Assembly (NCBI RefSeq): GCF_003333315.1
Contig: NZ_PSYR01000001.1
Span: 434,001 to 498,000 of the forward strand
Direction: 5' to 3'
Length of the DNA: 64,000 nt
Origin: Acidiferrobacter thiooxydans
GTDB lineage: Bacteria > Pseudomonadota > Gammaproteobacteria > Acidiferrobacterales > Acidiferrobacteraceae
Numbering within the stretch: position 1 is the first letter of the stretch; the number at the start of each line of letters is the position of its first letter. Positions 54,283-63,305 of this stretch are shown piece after piece. The notes below the pieces were generated by a model. It saw nothing but the letters and a program-made list of their open reading frames with translations. It did not search any database and was not told the DNA's origin. Both the position numbers and the translations under genes were made by a program.

Positions 54283-55464
54283 ATGACGATACGCAAGATG
54301 GCCGATCTCGATCTCGCCGGCAAGCGGGTCTTGATCCGTGAGGATTTGAACGTCCCGCTCGCAGACGGCAAGGTGGCCGATGACACGCGTATCCGCGCGA
54401 GCCTTCCGACGATCACCGAGGCAAGCGGCAAGGGCGGTCGGGTCATGCTCATGTCGCACCTCGGCCGTCCCGAGGAGGGGGTGGCGGACGCCAAATACTC
54501 GCTCGCGCCCGTGGCCGAGCATCTCAGTAGTCTGCTCGGTAGGCCGGTGCGCCTGGTCGCGAACTGGCTGGACGGGGTGCCGGGATTGAAGGACGGGGAC
54601 GTGGTGTTGTGCGAAAACGTCCGCTTCAACAAGGGCGAAAAGAAAAACAACGACGAACTGGCGCGCAAGATGGCGGCGTTGTGTGACGTGTTCGTGATGG
54701 ACGCCTTCGGCACGGCGCATCGCGCCCAGGCCTCGACCCATGGCGTCGCGAAGTACGCGCCCATCGCATGCGCGGGCCCTTTGCTCGCCGCCGAGCTCGA
54801 TGCCCTCGGGCGGGCCTTGCATAGCCCCAAGCGGCCGATGGTCGCGATCGTCGGGGGTTCCAAGGTCTCGACCAAGCTCGTGGTCCTGGAAAGCCTCGCC
54901 AAGCGCGTGGATCAGCTGATTGTAGGCGGGGGCATCGCCAATACCTTCATGGCGGCCGCCGGCCTTCCGATCGGGAAGTCGCTCTCGGAGCCGGATCTGG
55001 TCGATACGGCCAAGCGGCTGATACAAGAGACCAATGGGCGTGGCGCGTCCATTCCGATCCCGGTGGATGTTGTGTGCGGCAAGGAGTTCGCGCCCGATGC
55101 CAAGGCCACATTGAAGGATGCCTCGCAGGTCGGGCCCGATGACATGATCTTTGATGTCGGACCCAAGACCGTGGGTCTGTTCGCCGATATCCTGCGCAAG
55201 GCCGGCACCATCGTCTGGAACGGGCCGGTCGGGGTCTTTGAGTTCGATCAGTTCGGCGACGGTACGCGGGCGTTGGCGCAGGCGATAGCGGAGAGTGACG
55301 CGTTTTCGATCGCCGGTGGCGGGGATACCCTTGCGGCGGTCGCCAAATATGGCGTGGCAGACAAGATCAGCTACATATCGACCGGTGGCGGCGCCTTTCT
55401 TGAGTTTCTCGAGGGTCGGACGCTTCCGGCGGTGGCCATGCTGGAAGAGCGGGGCGCTGCTTGA
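54283..55464 (+). CDS. pgk: Phosphoglycerate kinase
   Basis: The 393-residue enzyme shows [11 protein letters not shown] (residue 14), [13 protein letters not shown] (residue 54), [16 protein letters not shown] and [15 protein letters not shown] at the nucleotide-binding C-terminal end. It interconverts 1,3-bisphosphoglycerate and 3-phosphoglycerate; in CO2 fixation it runs in the ATP-consuming direction. It starts 19 bases after gap. Confidence 0.96.
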   Translation: MTIRKMADLDLAGKRVLIREDLNVPLADGKVADDTRIRASLPTITEASGKGGRVMLMSHLGRPEEGVADAKYSLAPVAEHLSSLLGRPVRLVANWLDGVPGLKDGDVVLCENVRFNKGEKKNNDELARKMAALCDVFVMDAFGTAHRAQASTHGVAKYAPIACAGPLLAAELDALGRALHSPKRPMVAIVGGSKVSTKLVVLESLAKRVDQLIVGGGIANTFMAAAGLPIGKSLSEPDLVDTAKRLIQETNGRGASIPIPVDVVCGKEFAPDAKATLKDASQVGPDDMIFDVGPKTVGLFADILRKAGTIVWNGPVGVFEFDQFGDGTRALAQAIAESDAFSIAGGGDTLAAVAKYGVADKISYISTGGGAFLEFLEGRTLPAVAMLEERGAA

Positions 55465-55577
55465 GGCAGCGGCCCGGGCGCGCCACCGGTGATGGCAGGC
55501 AGGGGAGTGGAATAAGGGAGATTATGGGCAAGTATTGCAGGGTAGCGATGGCTGATGCCGTCGCTACGTCGTAAGTC

Positions 55578-57020
55578 ATGCAGCGGCGAACGAAGATCGT
55601 GGCAACCCTTGGTCCCGCCACGGATGATCCCAAGGTCCTCGACAAATTGATCGAGGCCGGCGTGGATGTCGTGCGTCTCAATTTCTCCCATGACCTGGCC
55701 GAGGTTCACAGGCAGCGCGCCGAGTTCGTGCGGGATCGCGCGCAGGCCCATGGGCGGCAGATCGGCGTGATCGCCGACATGCAGGGCCCGAAGATCCGCA
55801 TCGGGCGCTTCAAGGGCAAGCGGGTACGGCTCGAGGAGGGTCAGCGGTTCGTCATCGACGCCGAATTGCCGCTCGATGCCGGCGATGAGACGCGCGTGGG
55901 ATTGACGTATAAGGCGCTTCCCAATGATGTCGCGCGCGGCGCCACGCTGTTGCTGGACGACGGTCGCATCGTACTGTGGGTCGACGAGGTGAGTGGCGCC
56001 GAGATCGTATGCCGCGTGGTAGTCGGCGGCGAGCTATCCGACAATAAGGGCGTGAATCGTCAGGGCGGCGGTCTGTCCGCGCATGCCCTGACCGACAAGG
56101 ATCGGGAAGACATCAAATCGGCGGCGCAGATTCAGGCCGACTACGTGGCCATTTCCTTTCCGCGCAACGCCAAGGATATCGAGGAGGCGCGTACGTTGCT
56201 GCGTGCCGCCGGCGGCACCGGTGGAATCGTTGCGAAGATCGAGCGTGCTGAGGCCGTGGAGGCGATCGAGGAGATCATCCGCGTGTCCGATGCCATCATG
56301 CTTGCGCGTGGCGATCTGGGCGTGGAGATCGGGGATGCGGCACTGCCACCCGTTCAAAAGCGCATCATTCGACTGGCGCGCAAGATGAATAGGGTTGTGA
56401 TCACGGCGACGCAGATGATGGAGTCGATGATCGAGAATGCGATCCCGACGCGCGCCGAGGTGTCGGACGTAGCGAATGCCGTTCTGGACGGGACCGATGC
56501 CGTCATGTTGTCGGCCGAGACGGCCACCGGCAAGCACCCGGTGGCGGCGGTCGCGGCCATGGACCGGGTTTGCCGCGAGGCCGAGAAGGAGGACGAGGCG
56601 GTATTTTCCATGCACCGCATGTCCAATCATTTCGAGCGTGTCGACGAGGCCATTGCGATGGCGGTGATGTACAGCGCCAACCATCTTCCGGTGCGCGCCA
56701 TAGCGTCCCTGACGGAATCGGGATCCACGCCGCTTTGGATGTCGCGTATCAGCTCGGCGGTACCGATCTATGCCTTGACGCCGCATGTGGAAACCCGTAG
56801 AAAGGTGGCTCTCTATCGTGGCGTTTATCCCGTGGGGTTTTCCCTGACCTCCACAGATCCCGAGCGTATCATGACGGAAGCCATCGACGAATTGCGGCGA
56901 CGGGGCGCTGTCCGGGACGGCGATCTCGTCATCCTCAGCATCGGGGAGCCGTTGGCCAAGCCCGGTGGCACGAATACCATGAAGATCGTGCGTGCCGGCG
57001 ACTTCGCGGCCATCAGCTGA
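55578..57020 (+). CDS. pyk: Pyruvate kinase
   Basis: The 480-residue enzyme has TKIVATLGPATDDPKVL at the start, the substrate loop MLARGDLGVEIGDAALP near residue 235, ITATQMMESMIENAIPTRAEVSD near 275 and a C-terminal regulatory domain. It makes pyruvate and ATP, giving an outlet from phosphoglycerate. Its place inside a CO2-fixation gene run resembles clusters in Acidithiobacillus and other autotrophs. It follows pgk after 113 bases. Confidence 0.96.
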   Translation: MQRRTKIVATLGPATDDPKVLDKLIEAGVDVVRLNFSHDLAEVHRQRAEFVRDRAQAHGRQIGVIADMQGPKIRIGRFKGKRVRLEEGQRFVIDAELPLDAGDETRVGLTYKALPNDVARGATLLLDDGRIVLWVDEVSGAEIVCRVVVGGELSDNKGVNRQGGGLSAHALTDKDREDIKSAAQIQADYVAISFPRNAKDIEEARTLLRAAGGTGGIVAKIERAEAVEAIEEIIRVSDAIMLARGDLGVEIGDAALPPVQKRIIRLARKMNRVVITATQMMESMIENAIPTRAEVSDVANAVLDGTDAVMLSAETATGKHPVAAVAAMDRVCREAEKEDEAVFSMHRMSNHFERVDEAIAMAVMYSANHLPVRAIASLTESGSTPLWMSRISSAVPIYALTPHVETRRKVALYRGVYPVGFSLTSTDPERIMTEAIDELRRRGAVRDGDLVILSIGEPLAKPGGTNTMKIVRAGDFAAIS

Positions 57021-57053
57021 ATTCGTTTCACTAGGAATCTTAAGGAGAAGACA

Positions 57054-58118
57054 ATGTCCCTGGTATCTCTGCGCCAACTACTGGATCATGCCGCCGAGCA
57101 CGGCTACGGCGTGCCCGCCTTCAATGTAAACAACATGGAGCAAATACAGTCGATCATGCAGGCCGCGCACGAGGTCGACAGCCCGGTCATCGTGCAGGCG
57201 TCTGCCGGGGCGCGCAGCTACGCCGGCGAGCCGTTTCTGCGCCACCTCATCCTGGCGGCCATCGAGCAGTACCCGCATATCCCGATCGTGATGCATCAGG
57301 ACCACGGTGCAAGCCCGGCGGTATGCCAGCGCTCGATACGCTCGGGCTTTAGCTCGGTGATGATGGATGGTTCCCTTAAGGAAGACATGAAGACGCCGTC
57401 GACCTATGAGTATAACGTCGATGTCACAAGCCGCGTGGTGGACATGGCGCACGCGGTCGGCGTGTCGGTGGAAGGAGAGCTTGGCTGTCTCGGTTCACTC
57501 GAGTCCGGCATGGCGGGCGAGGAAGATGGTTCGGGTGCCGAGGGCAAGCTGTCGCATGACCAGCTGCTTACGGATCCCGAGCAGGCGGCGGATTTCGTGA
57601 AGAAGACCAAGGTAGACGCGCTTGCCATCGCTATCGGTACGAGTCACGGGGCGTACAAGTTCTCGCGGCCGCCGACCGGCGACATTCTGGCGATCGAGCG
57701 CATCAAGGAGATTCACAAGCGCATCCCCGACACGCATCTTGTCATGCACGGCTCCTCGTCCGTGCCCCAGGATTGGCTGAAGATCATCCACGAGTTCGGC
57801 GGGGATATCGGCGAGACCTACGGCGTGCCGGTGGAGGAGATTCAGGAGGGAATCAAGCACGGCGTGCGCAAGGTCAACATCGACACCGACTTGCGGCTTG
57901 CGATCACCGGCGCCATCCGTCGCAGCCTCGCGAAAAACCCCAAGAATTTCGATCCGCGGAAGTTCCTGAAGGACTCGGTGCAGGCCGGCAAGGATATCTG
58001 TAAGGCACGCTATGAGGCCTTCGGTTCTGCCGGGAAGGCATCCAAGATCCGGGTCATCGACCTTGAGGACATGACCAAGCGCTATGCCAAAGGTGAACTG
58101 AACCCGCGCGTCAACTAA
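57054..58118 (+). CDS. fba: Class II fructose-bisphosphate aldolase
   Basis: The 354-residue metal-dependent aldolase has MHQDHGASP (metal His) at about residue 82, [29 protein letters not shown] and [13 protein letters not shown] with further metal ligands, and [13 protein letters not shown] near the end. Length and motifs match the CbbA/Fba group used by Calvin-cycle bacteria. AAGGAG lies before the ATG. It ends the cluster and is followed by a strong terminator. Confidence 0.96.
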   Translation: MSLVSLRQLLDHAAEHGYGVPAFNVNNMEQIQSIMQAAHEVDSPVIVQASAGARSYAGEPFLRHLILAAIEQYPHIPIVMHQDHGASPAVCQRSIRSGFSSVMMDGSLKEDMKTPSTYEYNVDVTSRVVDMAHAVGVSVEGELGCLGSLESGMAGEEDGSGAEGKLSHDQLLTDPEQAADFVKKTKVDALAIAIGTSHGAYKFSRPPTGDILAIERIKEIHKRIPDTHLVMHGSSSVPQDWLKIIHEFGGDIGETYGVPVEEIQEGIKHGVRKVNIDTDLRLAITGAIRRSLAKNPKNFDPRKFLKDSVQAGKDICKARYEAFGSAGKASKIRVIDLEDMTKRYAKGELNPRVN

Positions 58119-58136
58119 GAGATGGCATAGCGCGAC

Positions 58137-58172
58137 AAAGCCCCACGGGTCCTTGGCCCGCGGGGCTTTTTT
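58137..58172 (+). terminator. Strong intrinsic terminator of the prk-fba operon
   Basis: A 13-bp stem (58137-58149 with 58157-58169, one mismatch) encloses a 7-base loop, and its last bases run into six T (58167-58172). It closes the Calvin/glycolysis gene run. Confidence 0.92.
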
Positions 58173-58272
58173 CTTATGCGGCCGACGTGATCCCGCCGGG
58201 GCGCCGCGGCCCTGTCAATGCGTCACCTTTTCGTGGCATACTCGGGCCATATGAGTCGGATGGGGAGATGTC

Positions 58273-58701
58273 GTGACCTTTGATCCCCGCACCCGCGTTC
58301 CGATCCGAATCCTGCCCAAGACGATCGACGCGGCCTGCTACAACCGCATATCGCTGGCGTTGGCGCGCCTCGGCGAGCCCCTGAATGTCGAGATCGGAGC
58401 GCTGCGCATGATCATCCGCGTGGAGCGTCGGCTGTGGGTGGCGTGCTCGCTTGTCAATGAAATCCCGCTCATGGCGTGGGTGAATTTTCAGGTTGGCGGG
58501 CGTGGTCTGCACGAACCGGTGCCATGCCAAGTCCGTCTTTATCATTTTCATGCGAGTCTTTTGATGGGTCATGCCCCGCAGCTGCTTGCCAACAAGCTCG
58601 ATTTGCGATTGGAACAGTATGGCAACCGCCTTCGCTGGCGGTCGCCGGCGGTCACGCCCTTGACGAGACGCGAGGGCCCGAGCCCGCGCCGTGGCGTGTA
58701 G
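58273..58701 (+). CDS. Small protein of unknown function
   Basis: The 142-residue protein begins from a GTG at 58273 with GGGAG just upstream. It contains FDPRTRVPIRILPKTIDAACYNR and an even hydrophobic/basic mix with no membrane segment, and ends with a basic tail. I do not recognise the family. It stands between the fba terminator and the DUF302 gene, both on the same strand. Confidence 0.6.
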   Translation: MTFDPRTRVPIRILPKTIDAACYNRISLALARLGEPLNVEIGALRMIIRVERRLWVACSLVNEIPLMAWVNFQVGGRGLHEPVPCQVRLYHFHASLLMGHAPQLLANKLDLRLEQYGNRLRWRSPAVTPLTRREGPSPRRGV

Positions 58702-58728
58702 CGCCGGCTTATCAGGAAATGTGACTAC

Positions 58729-58738
58729 AGGAGGTGAT
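58729..58738 (+). promoter_or_regulatory. Full-length Shine-Dalgarno site of the DUF302 gene
   Basis: AGGAGGTGAT is a ten-base match to the 3' end of 16S rRNA and ends 4 bases before the ATG at 58743. It decides the start against the GTG (58734) that lies within it. Confidence 0.75.
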
Positions 58739-58742
58739 ATTC

Positions 58743-59162
58743 ATGATAGAAAACGGGCAGGTGGCCTACGGGTTCGATGTCGAGGTGGCGGGGGATTTCG
58801 AGGCGGTACGTGGGCGCGTAGTCGAGGCGCTCAAGGGGCAGGGCTTCGGGGTCCTGACCGAGATCGATGTCAGTGCCACCATGAAGGCCAAGCTCGGCCG
58901 CGATATGCCGCGTTACAATATTCTTGGGGCGTGTAATCCCGTGCTCGCGGACAAGGCGATCTCCGCGGAACCCGACATCGGTTTATTGCTGCCTTGCAAT
59001 GTGGTCGTGAGCGAGACCGCCAAGGAGGGGACCACGAAGGTGTCGTTCATGGACCCGGTGTCGGTGTTGGCGATCGTCAACAACGCGCGCGTGACCGAGC
59101 TTGGGTGGGAGGTGCGCGCCAAGCTCGAGGCGGTGCGCGACGCGCTGACATCGTCCTCCTGA
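58743..59162 (+). CDS. DUF302-family protein
   Basis: The 139-residue protein matches the DUF302 fold: GYGFDVEVAGDFEAVRGRVVEALKGQGFGVLTEIDV at the N-terminus and YNILGACNPVLADKAI around residue 60, then LLPCNVVV and VSFMDP. These proteins are widespread in sulfur oxidisers and acidophiles and lack a known activity; the short Cys-containing stretch CNPVLA may bind a ligand. The ATG at 58743 has a ten-base Shine-Dalgarno site, pointing to high expression. Confidence 0.85.
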   Translation: MIENGQVAYGFDVEVAGDFEAVRGRVVEALKGQGFGVLTEIDVSATMKAKLGRDMPRYNILGACNPVLADKAISAEPDIGLLLPCNVVVSETAKEGTTKVSFMDPVSVLAIVNNARVTELGWEVRAKLEAVRDALTSSS

Positions 59163-59211
59163 CCCATCGCGCCACTGAGGCCCTTCGTGTTAAGGCCTCG
59201 GCGGCCCATGA

Positions 59212-59294
59212 CCTGTGCACACGGACCATGGCCTGTGCACACGGATCGAGGGCCAGGCCCCGGTGCTGCCGGGGGTTTCGGAGGGCCCCTCCGA
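59212..59294. repeat. Short direct repeat and palindrome after the DUF302 gene
   Basis: CCTGTGCACACGGA occurs twice (59212-59225 and 59232-59245, 20-base period). A 17-base palindrome, TCGGAGGG-C-CCCTCCGA, follows at 59278-59294 and may be the end of the upstream or the opposing rimO transcript. Confidence 0.45.
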
Positions 59295-59446
59295 GGGCGG
59301 TCTGTGCCCATTTCCTGACTGTGCCCGGGTCGCAGCGGGGGTGCCGGCCAGGGTCGGCAGGCCTCGGCGATGGATGATGCCATGGGGCCGTCTCCTGTCA
59401 TATGGCCGATGATGGCGCGTCGGCCCATGAAGGGCTAGGGGAGATC

Positions 59447-60802
59447 TTAAACCGAGCCAGTGGTCCGCGTGTCAAAGGTCGGGGCCATGATGGCGGTGAG
59501 ATCGTGAGTGCCGGTCGCGACGATGCGGCAGTCCACGAAATCCCCAGGCGGGGCGTCGCCTGCGGTCACGCGGATTACGCCGTCGATCTCGGGGGCCTCG
59601 GCATAGCTGCGGCCGATCAGGCCGTCCTCGGTCCGTTCATCGATCAACACGCGACAGGTTTGGCCGATGCGCGTCTTCAGGCGTTCCGCGCTCAAGGCCG
59701 CCTGGTGGGCCATGAGCCGTTCGAGGCGCGCGTGCTTGATGTCCTCCGGAACGGGGTTCGGCAGGGCATTGGCCGCTGCCCCTTCTACCGCGGAATAGGC
59801 GAATGCCCCGAGACGATCGATCCCGGCGTCTTCGATGAATGCGAGCAAGGTCTCAAACTCGGCCTCAGTCTCGCCGGGGAAGCCGACGATGACCGTGCTT
59901 CGCAAGACCAGGTCGGGTCGCGCCGCGCGCCATGCCTTGACGCAGGCGCTCGGGTGCGCGCGCCCCGCCGGCCGGCGCATGGCGGTCAGCACGCGGGGGT
60001 GCGCATGCTGGAACGGGACATCAAGGTAGGGCAGTACGCCGTCGATATCGAGAAGCGGAAGGATCTCCTCTACGCTTTTATAGGGGTAGACATAGTGGAG
60101 CCGCACCCATACCCCGAGCCTTGCGAGCTCGTGGACGAGCCCCGGGAACGACATCTTGACCGGCCGACCGCCGGCAAACCCCACGCGATGTTTCTGATCG
60201 ACACCATAGGCGCTGGTGTCTTGCGAGACGATCAGCAGTTCCTTGACGCCGGCCTCCACCAAGCGTTCGGCCTCGGCCACGATATCGCCCAATGGGCGAC
60301 TGACGAGGGTACCGCGCAATGACGGGATGATGCAAAACCGGCAGTTATGGTGGCAGCCTTCCGATATCTTCAGGTAGGCATAGTGGCGCGGTGTCAGTTT
60401 GATGCCTTGTGGGGGTACGAGGTCAACGAATGGGTCGTGAGGCTTCGGTAGATGGGCATGCACGGCGGCCATGACCGCCGGCTCGTCATGCGGTCCGGTG
60501 ACGGCCAGGACCTTGGGATAGCGCGCGCGGATGAGGTCGGCCTTGACGCCCAGACACCCCGTGACGATCACGCGCCCATTGTCGGCCATCGCCTCGCCTA
60601 TGGCGTCAAGGGATTCCGTGACGGCGGCCTCAATGAATCCGCAGGTATTGACGATGACGAGATCGGCATCGTCGTAGGAGGCGGCGGTGTGGTAGCCCTC
60701 GCTACGCAGTCGCGTCAGTATCTGCTCCGAGTCGACCAGGGCCTTGGGGCAGCCAAGGCTTACAAAGCCGACCTGAGGGGGCGCGGATGGCGGACGCGGC
60801 AT
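59447..60802 (-). CDS. rimO: Ribosomal protein S12 methylthiotransferase RimO
   Basis: The 451-residue radical-SAM enzyme methylthiolates Asp88 of S12. The start [17 protein letters not shown], the second Cys NTCGFIEAA and third TGCLG form the N-terminal cluster; CHHNCRFC with [14 protein letters not shown] is the radical-SAM motif; a TRAM-like end follows. The [12 protein letters not shown] start sets RimO apart from MiaB. The ATG at 60802 was chosen because the longer upstream open frame is poor in coding character. Confidence 0.95.
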   Translation of the reverse strand: MPRPPSAPPQVGFVSLGCPKALVDSEQILTRLRSEGYHTAASYDDADLVIVNTCGFIEAAVTESLDAIGEAMADNGRVIVTGCLGVKADLIRARYPKVLAVTGPHDEPAVMAAVHAHLPKPHDPFVDLVPPQGIKLTPRHYAYLKISEGCHHNCRFCIIPSLRGTLVSRPLGDIVAEAERLVEAGVKELLIVSQDTSAYGVDQKHRVGFAGGRPVKMSFPGLVHELARLGVWVRLHYVYPYKSVEEILPLLDIDGVLPYLDVPFQHAHPRVLTAMRRPAGRAHPSACVKAWRAARPDLVLRSTVIVGFPGETEAEFETLLAFIEDAGIDRLGAFAYSAVEGAAANALPNPVPEDIKHARLERLMAHQAALSAERLKTRIGQTCRVLIDERTEDGLIGRSYAEAPEIDGVIRVTAGDAPPGDFVDCRIVATGTHDLTAIMAPTFDTRTTGSV

Positions 60803-60852
60803 GGACGGGCTTCCTGGATGGGTCTTTAGGTCTAACGGAGTCGGGGCGCGTT

Positions 60853-61302
60853 TCAGTTGGCGCCGACGAGGGCCACGAATATGGTGATAAGGCCGAGCCC
60901 CATGTTGATTGCCACCAATCGACGGATCTGCGTGAGGGCATGTCCGGCCTTTACGAGGTCGCCGCTCCCAACCCCCTGTCGCAGGCGCCGGTAGGGGGCG
61001 AAAAAGAGATGGAGGTACAGCAGGATCATGATGACGCCGAGTGCCTGCATGATATTGACATAGGGAGGTAGGGCGGCCATGCCCCCAAAGCGGGCGATGG
61101 CCAGATAGTAGCCGCTTGCCGGCAAGAGGACGACCGCGGCCCACACCCAAGGGAAGAAGCGGCCGAACGTCCGCGCCCACAGGGGCAGTCTATGGGCCGC
61201 CTCCAGCGGTTGGGCGGCGGGCCGCAGGATCATGTACGCAAAGAACATCCCCCCCACCCATAGCATGGCGAGCAACCCATGGATCGCGATCAGATAAGAC
61301 AT
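60853..61302 (-). CDS. Small CopD-family membrane protein
   Basis: The 149-residue protein has four membrane segments (residues 1-25, 48-68, 78-98, 125-148), the family His in [18 protein letters not shown] and HAL near residue 120. CopD-like four-helix proteins may bind haem or copper. The ATG at 61302 has GAGGTGG 8 bases upstream; two Met codons are also available further upstream. It lies 50 bases before rimO on the same strand. Confidence 0.75.
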   Translation of the reverse strand: MSYLIAIHGLLAMLWVGGMFFAYMILRPAAQPLEAAHRLPLWARTFGRFFPWVWAAVVLLPASGYYLAIARFGGMAALPPYVNIMQALGVIMILLYLHLFFAPYRRLRQGVGSGDLVKAGHALTQIRRLVAINMGLGLITIFVALVGAN

Positions 61303-61490
61303 AAAGGCACCACCTCGCATAAAATCCTCCCCCTCATACGCAAGTCGACCCCGGCTGTCAATCGCCGCGGCCGCATATCTCTCCCGGCATGCTGGCCGCC
61401 ACACCCGGTCCGTGTCATCGAACTGTCATCTACACGCCAAACGCAGGTCATATAAGGACGTCATCGTGTCGCCTTTACGGAGGATTGGCG

Positions 61491-62183
61491 ATGACTCTTC
61501 AGTATTTGATCCATCTCGCGAACTATTCGGATGGCGTACTCTATCTCATGGTCGTGATTCTCACGATCGCGCTGGCGGTCATCATTGATCGCTCGTGGTA
61601 TCTGCGGCGTACGCTGCTCGAGGGCAACAGTCTCGTCGAACGGCTCGGTGCCCAAAAGGAGGCGACACGCGCGCAGCTGTCGGCGCTGGCGGCCACGGCC
61701 CCTAACCTTCCAGAGGCCATCCTGCTCGATGTGGCGGCCCGCCACATGGGGGTCACGAGCAGCGAGCAGCTCGCCAACCGGCTCGATGAGGCCACCCTGC
61801 GCCTGGCCCCGGCCCTCGACAAGCGTTTGTGGATCCTCGATACCATCGTGACCCTGGCACCGCTTTTGGGGCTTTTCGGGACGATCGTAGGCATGTTCCA
61901 TGCGTTCTCCGTGCTGTCGGCGCCCGGGCATGCCCCTACGGCCGTGACCGGCGGCATCGCCGATGCTCTGGTGGCCACCGCCTCGGGGCTATTCGTGGCC
62001 ATGACCGGTCTGTTGGCCTTCAATGGCCTCAATAACAAGGTGCGCGTAGTCTTGCATCAGCTCGACATCGTAAAGACCATGCTCTTGAATCGCATGGACG
62101 GCGCCCCGGTCAATATCGCCTCTGATGGTGAGCCTGCAGTCGACCACGGCACGGCGCGCGCACGTATGGCGAAATCCTCATGA
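61491..62183 (+). CDS. exbB: MotA/TolQ/ExbB proton-channel protein
   Basis: The 230-residue protein has an N-terminal TM helix (DGVLYLMVVILTIALAVII) and two further helices (about 120-140 and 165-190) with LLGLFGTIVGMFHAF and GGIADALVATASGLFVAM, the ExbB/TolQ signature. With ExbD and TonB it turns the proton gradient into TonB movement. GGAGG lies 7 bases before the ATG; ATGA overlaps exbD. Confidence 0.92.
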   Translation: MTLQYLIHLANYSDGVLYLMVVILTIALAVIIDRSWYLRRTLLEGNSLVERLGAQKEATRAQLSALAATAPNLPEAILLDVAARHMGVTSSEQLANRLDEATLRLAPALDKRLWILDTIVTLAPLLGLFGTIVGMFHAFSVLSAPGHAPTAVTGGIADALVATASGLFVAMTGLLAFNGLNNKVRVVLHQLDIVKTMLLNRMDGAPVNIASDGEPAVDHGTARARMAKSS

Positions 62184-62578
62184 AGATGCGGTATTTCGAG
62201 ACCAAGAAGGGCCGCATCGAGTTGATCCCTATGATCGACGTGATGTTTTTCCTGCTGGTCTTTTTCATGATCCTGACCCTGCGCATGATACCCGATCACG
62301 GCCTCGGGCTCGCGCTGCCGCAGGCCAGTACCGCCAAGGTACTTCCCAGGCCGCAGATCCTGATCAGCCTGACCGCCAATGGCAAGGTGCATGTCCAGGG
62401 CCATGTGGTTGCGCGTGCCGCCTTGACGCGCCTCTTGTCGCAACGCGTGGGTGGGCGACGCGCGGATGTCACGATCGCGGCCGCCAAGAACGTGCCCTTT
62501 CAGGATTTCGTGGCGGTCATGAGTGCGGCGCGCAAGGCCGGCGTGGCCAGCATCGGCATCGCCGCGCATCAGCGTTGA
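62180..62578 (+). CDS. exbD: ExbD/TolR biopolymer transport protein
   Basis: The 132-residue protein has one N-terminal membrane helix with the conserved Asp in LIPMIDVMFFLLVFFM (residue about 21) and a periplasmic domain of about 95 residues. The Asp carries the proton in this family. The start overlaps exbB by four bases, and tonB starts 19 bases later. Confidence 0.92.
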   Translation: MKMRYFETKKGRIELIPMIDVMFFLLVFFMILTLRMIPDHGLGLALPQASTAKVLPRPQILISLTANGKVHVQGHVVARAALTRLLSQRVGGRRADVTIAAAKNVPFQDFVAVMSAARKAGVASIGIAAHQR

Positions 62579-62597
62579 TACGGACGGGAATGGTCTC

Positions 62598-63305
62598 ATG
62601 AGCGCCTCATCGCTGCCTATCGCCTCGCCCATGCCCGAGAAGCGGTTTTCCTTCCTGCGGGCGACCCTGCTGGCGGTGGTTCTGGAGGGGCTTTTATGCG
62701 CCAGCCTCCTGGCCATGGGGCATGCCAAGCCCAAGACCGTGGGGCTGCGCCGTAAGCCCATGGCCGTGCACTTCGTCACCTTGCCCAAGCCGCCTAAGCC
62801 GCACGTCCGACCCAAGCCGCCTCCGCCGCATCCTGTGGTCCGGCCGAAGCCTCAGCCCGTGCCGCCCAAGCCCCGGCCGATCGTGCACCATCGCCCGGTG
62901 CCGTTGCCGACACCCGTGAAAAAGGTGCCGCCGCCGAGGCCCAAGGTCGTACCGCGTCCGCCCACGCCGCCACCGCCACCGCCGCCTTCCCCGGCGGTCG
63001 TGGCCCAGGCCGTCGATCGCTACGCGGTGATGCTGCGCACGCGTATCCAGCAGGGTCTTGTCGTGCCGCCGCGTGTGGCGGCGTTGCGATTGTCCGGCAA
63101 GGCCGTGGTGGCCTTCGAATTGACCCCTGCCGGTCGCCTCTTGTGGGTGCGTATCATGCGATCGAGCGGCATTGGCGCGATCGATCGGGCGGCCCTGGCG
63201 GCGGTACGAGATCGCAGTTACCCGCCGTTTACAAAGAGCATGCCCCGCCGTCCGACGGTGTTTCGCGTGCGCGTGGGCTTAAACGACGGGCGGCATCGCT
63301 TCTAA
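62598..63305 (+). CDS. tonB: TonB energy transducer
   Basis: The 235-residue protein has a short N-terminal anchor (residues 20-42), a long Pro/Lys-rich periplasmic spacer (residues 55-140, many PKP and PPRP units) and a TonB C-terminal domain (AVVAFELTPAGRLLWVRIM, then AIDRAALAAVRDRSYPPF). It reaches across the periplasm to outer-membrane receptors. The stop overlaps that of pgl on the other strand. Confidence 0.93.
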   Translation: MSASSLPIASPMPEKRFSFLRATLLAVVLEGLLCASLLAMGHAKPKTVGLRRKPMAVHFVTLPKPPKPHVRPKPPPPHPVVRPKPQPVPPKPRPIVHHRPVPLPTPVKKVPPPRPKVVPRPPTPPPPPPPSPAVVAQAVDRYAVMLRTRIQQGLVVPPRVAALRLSGKAVVAFELTPAGRLLWVRIMRSSGIGAIDRAALAAVRDRSYPPFTKSMPRRPTVFRVRVGLNDGRHRF

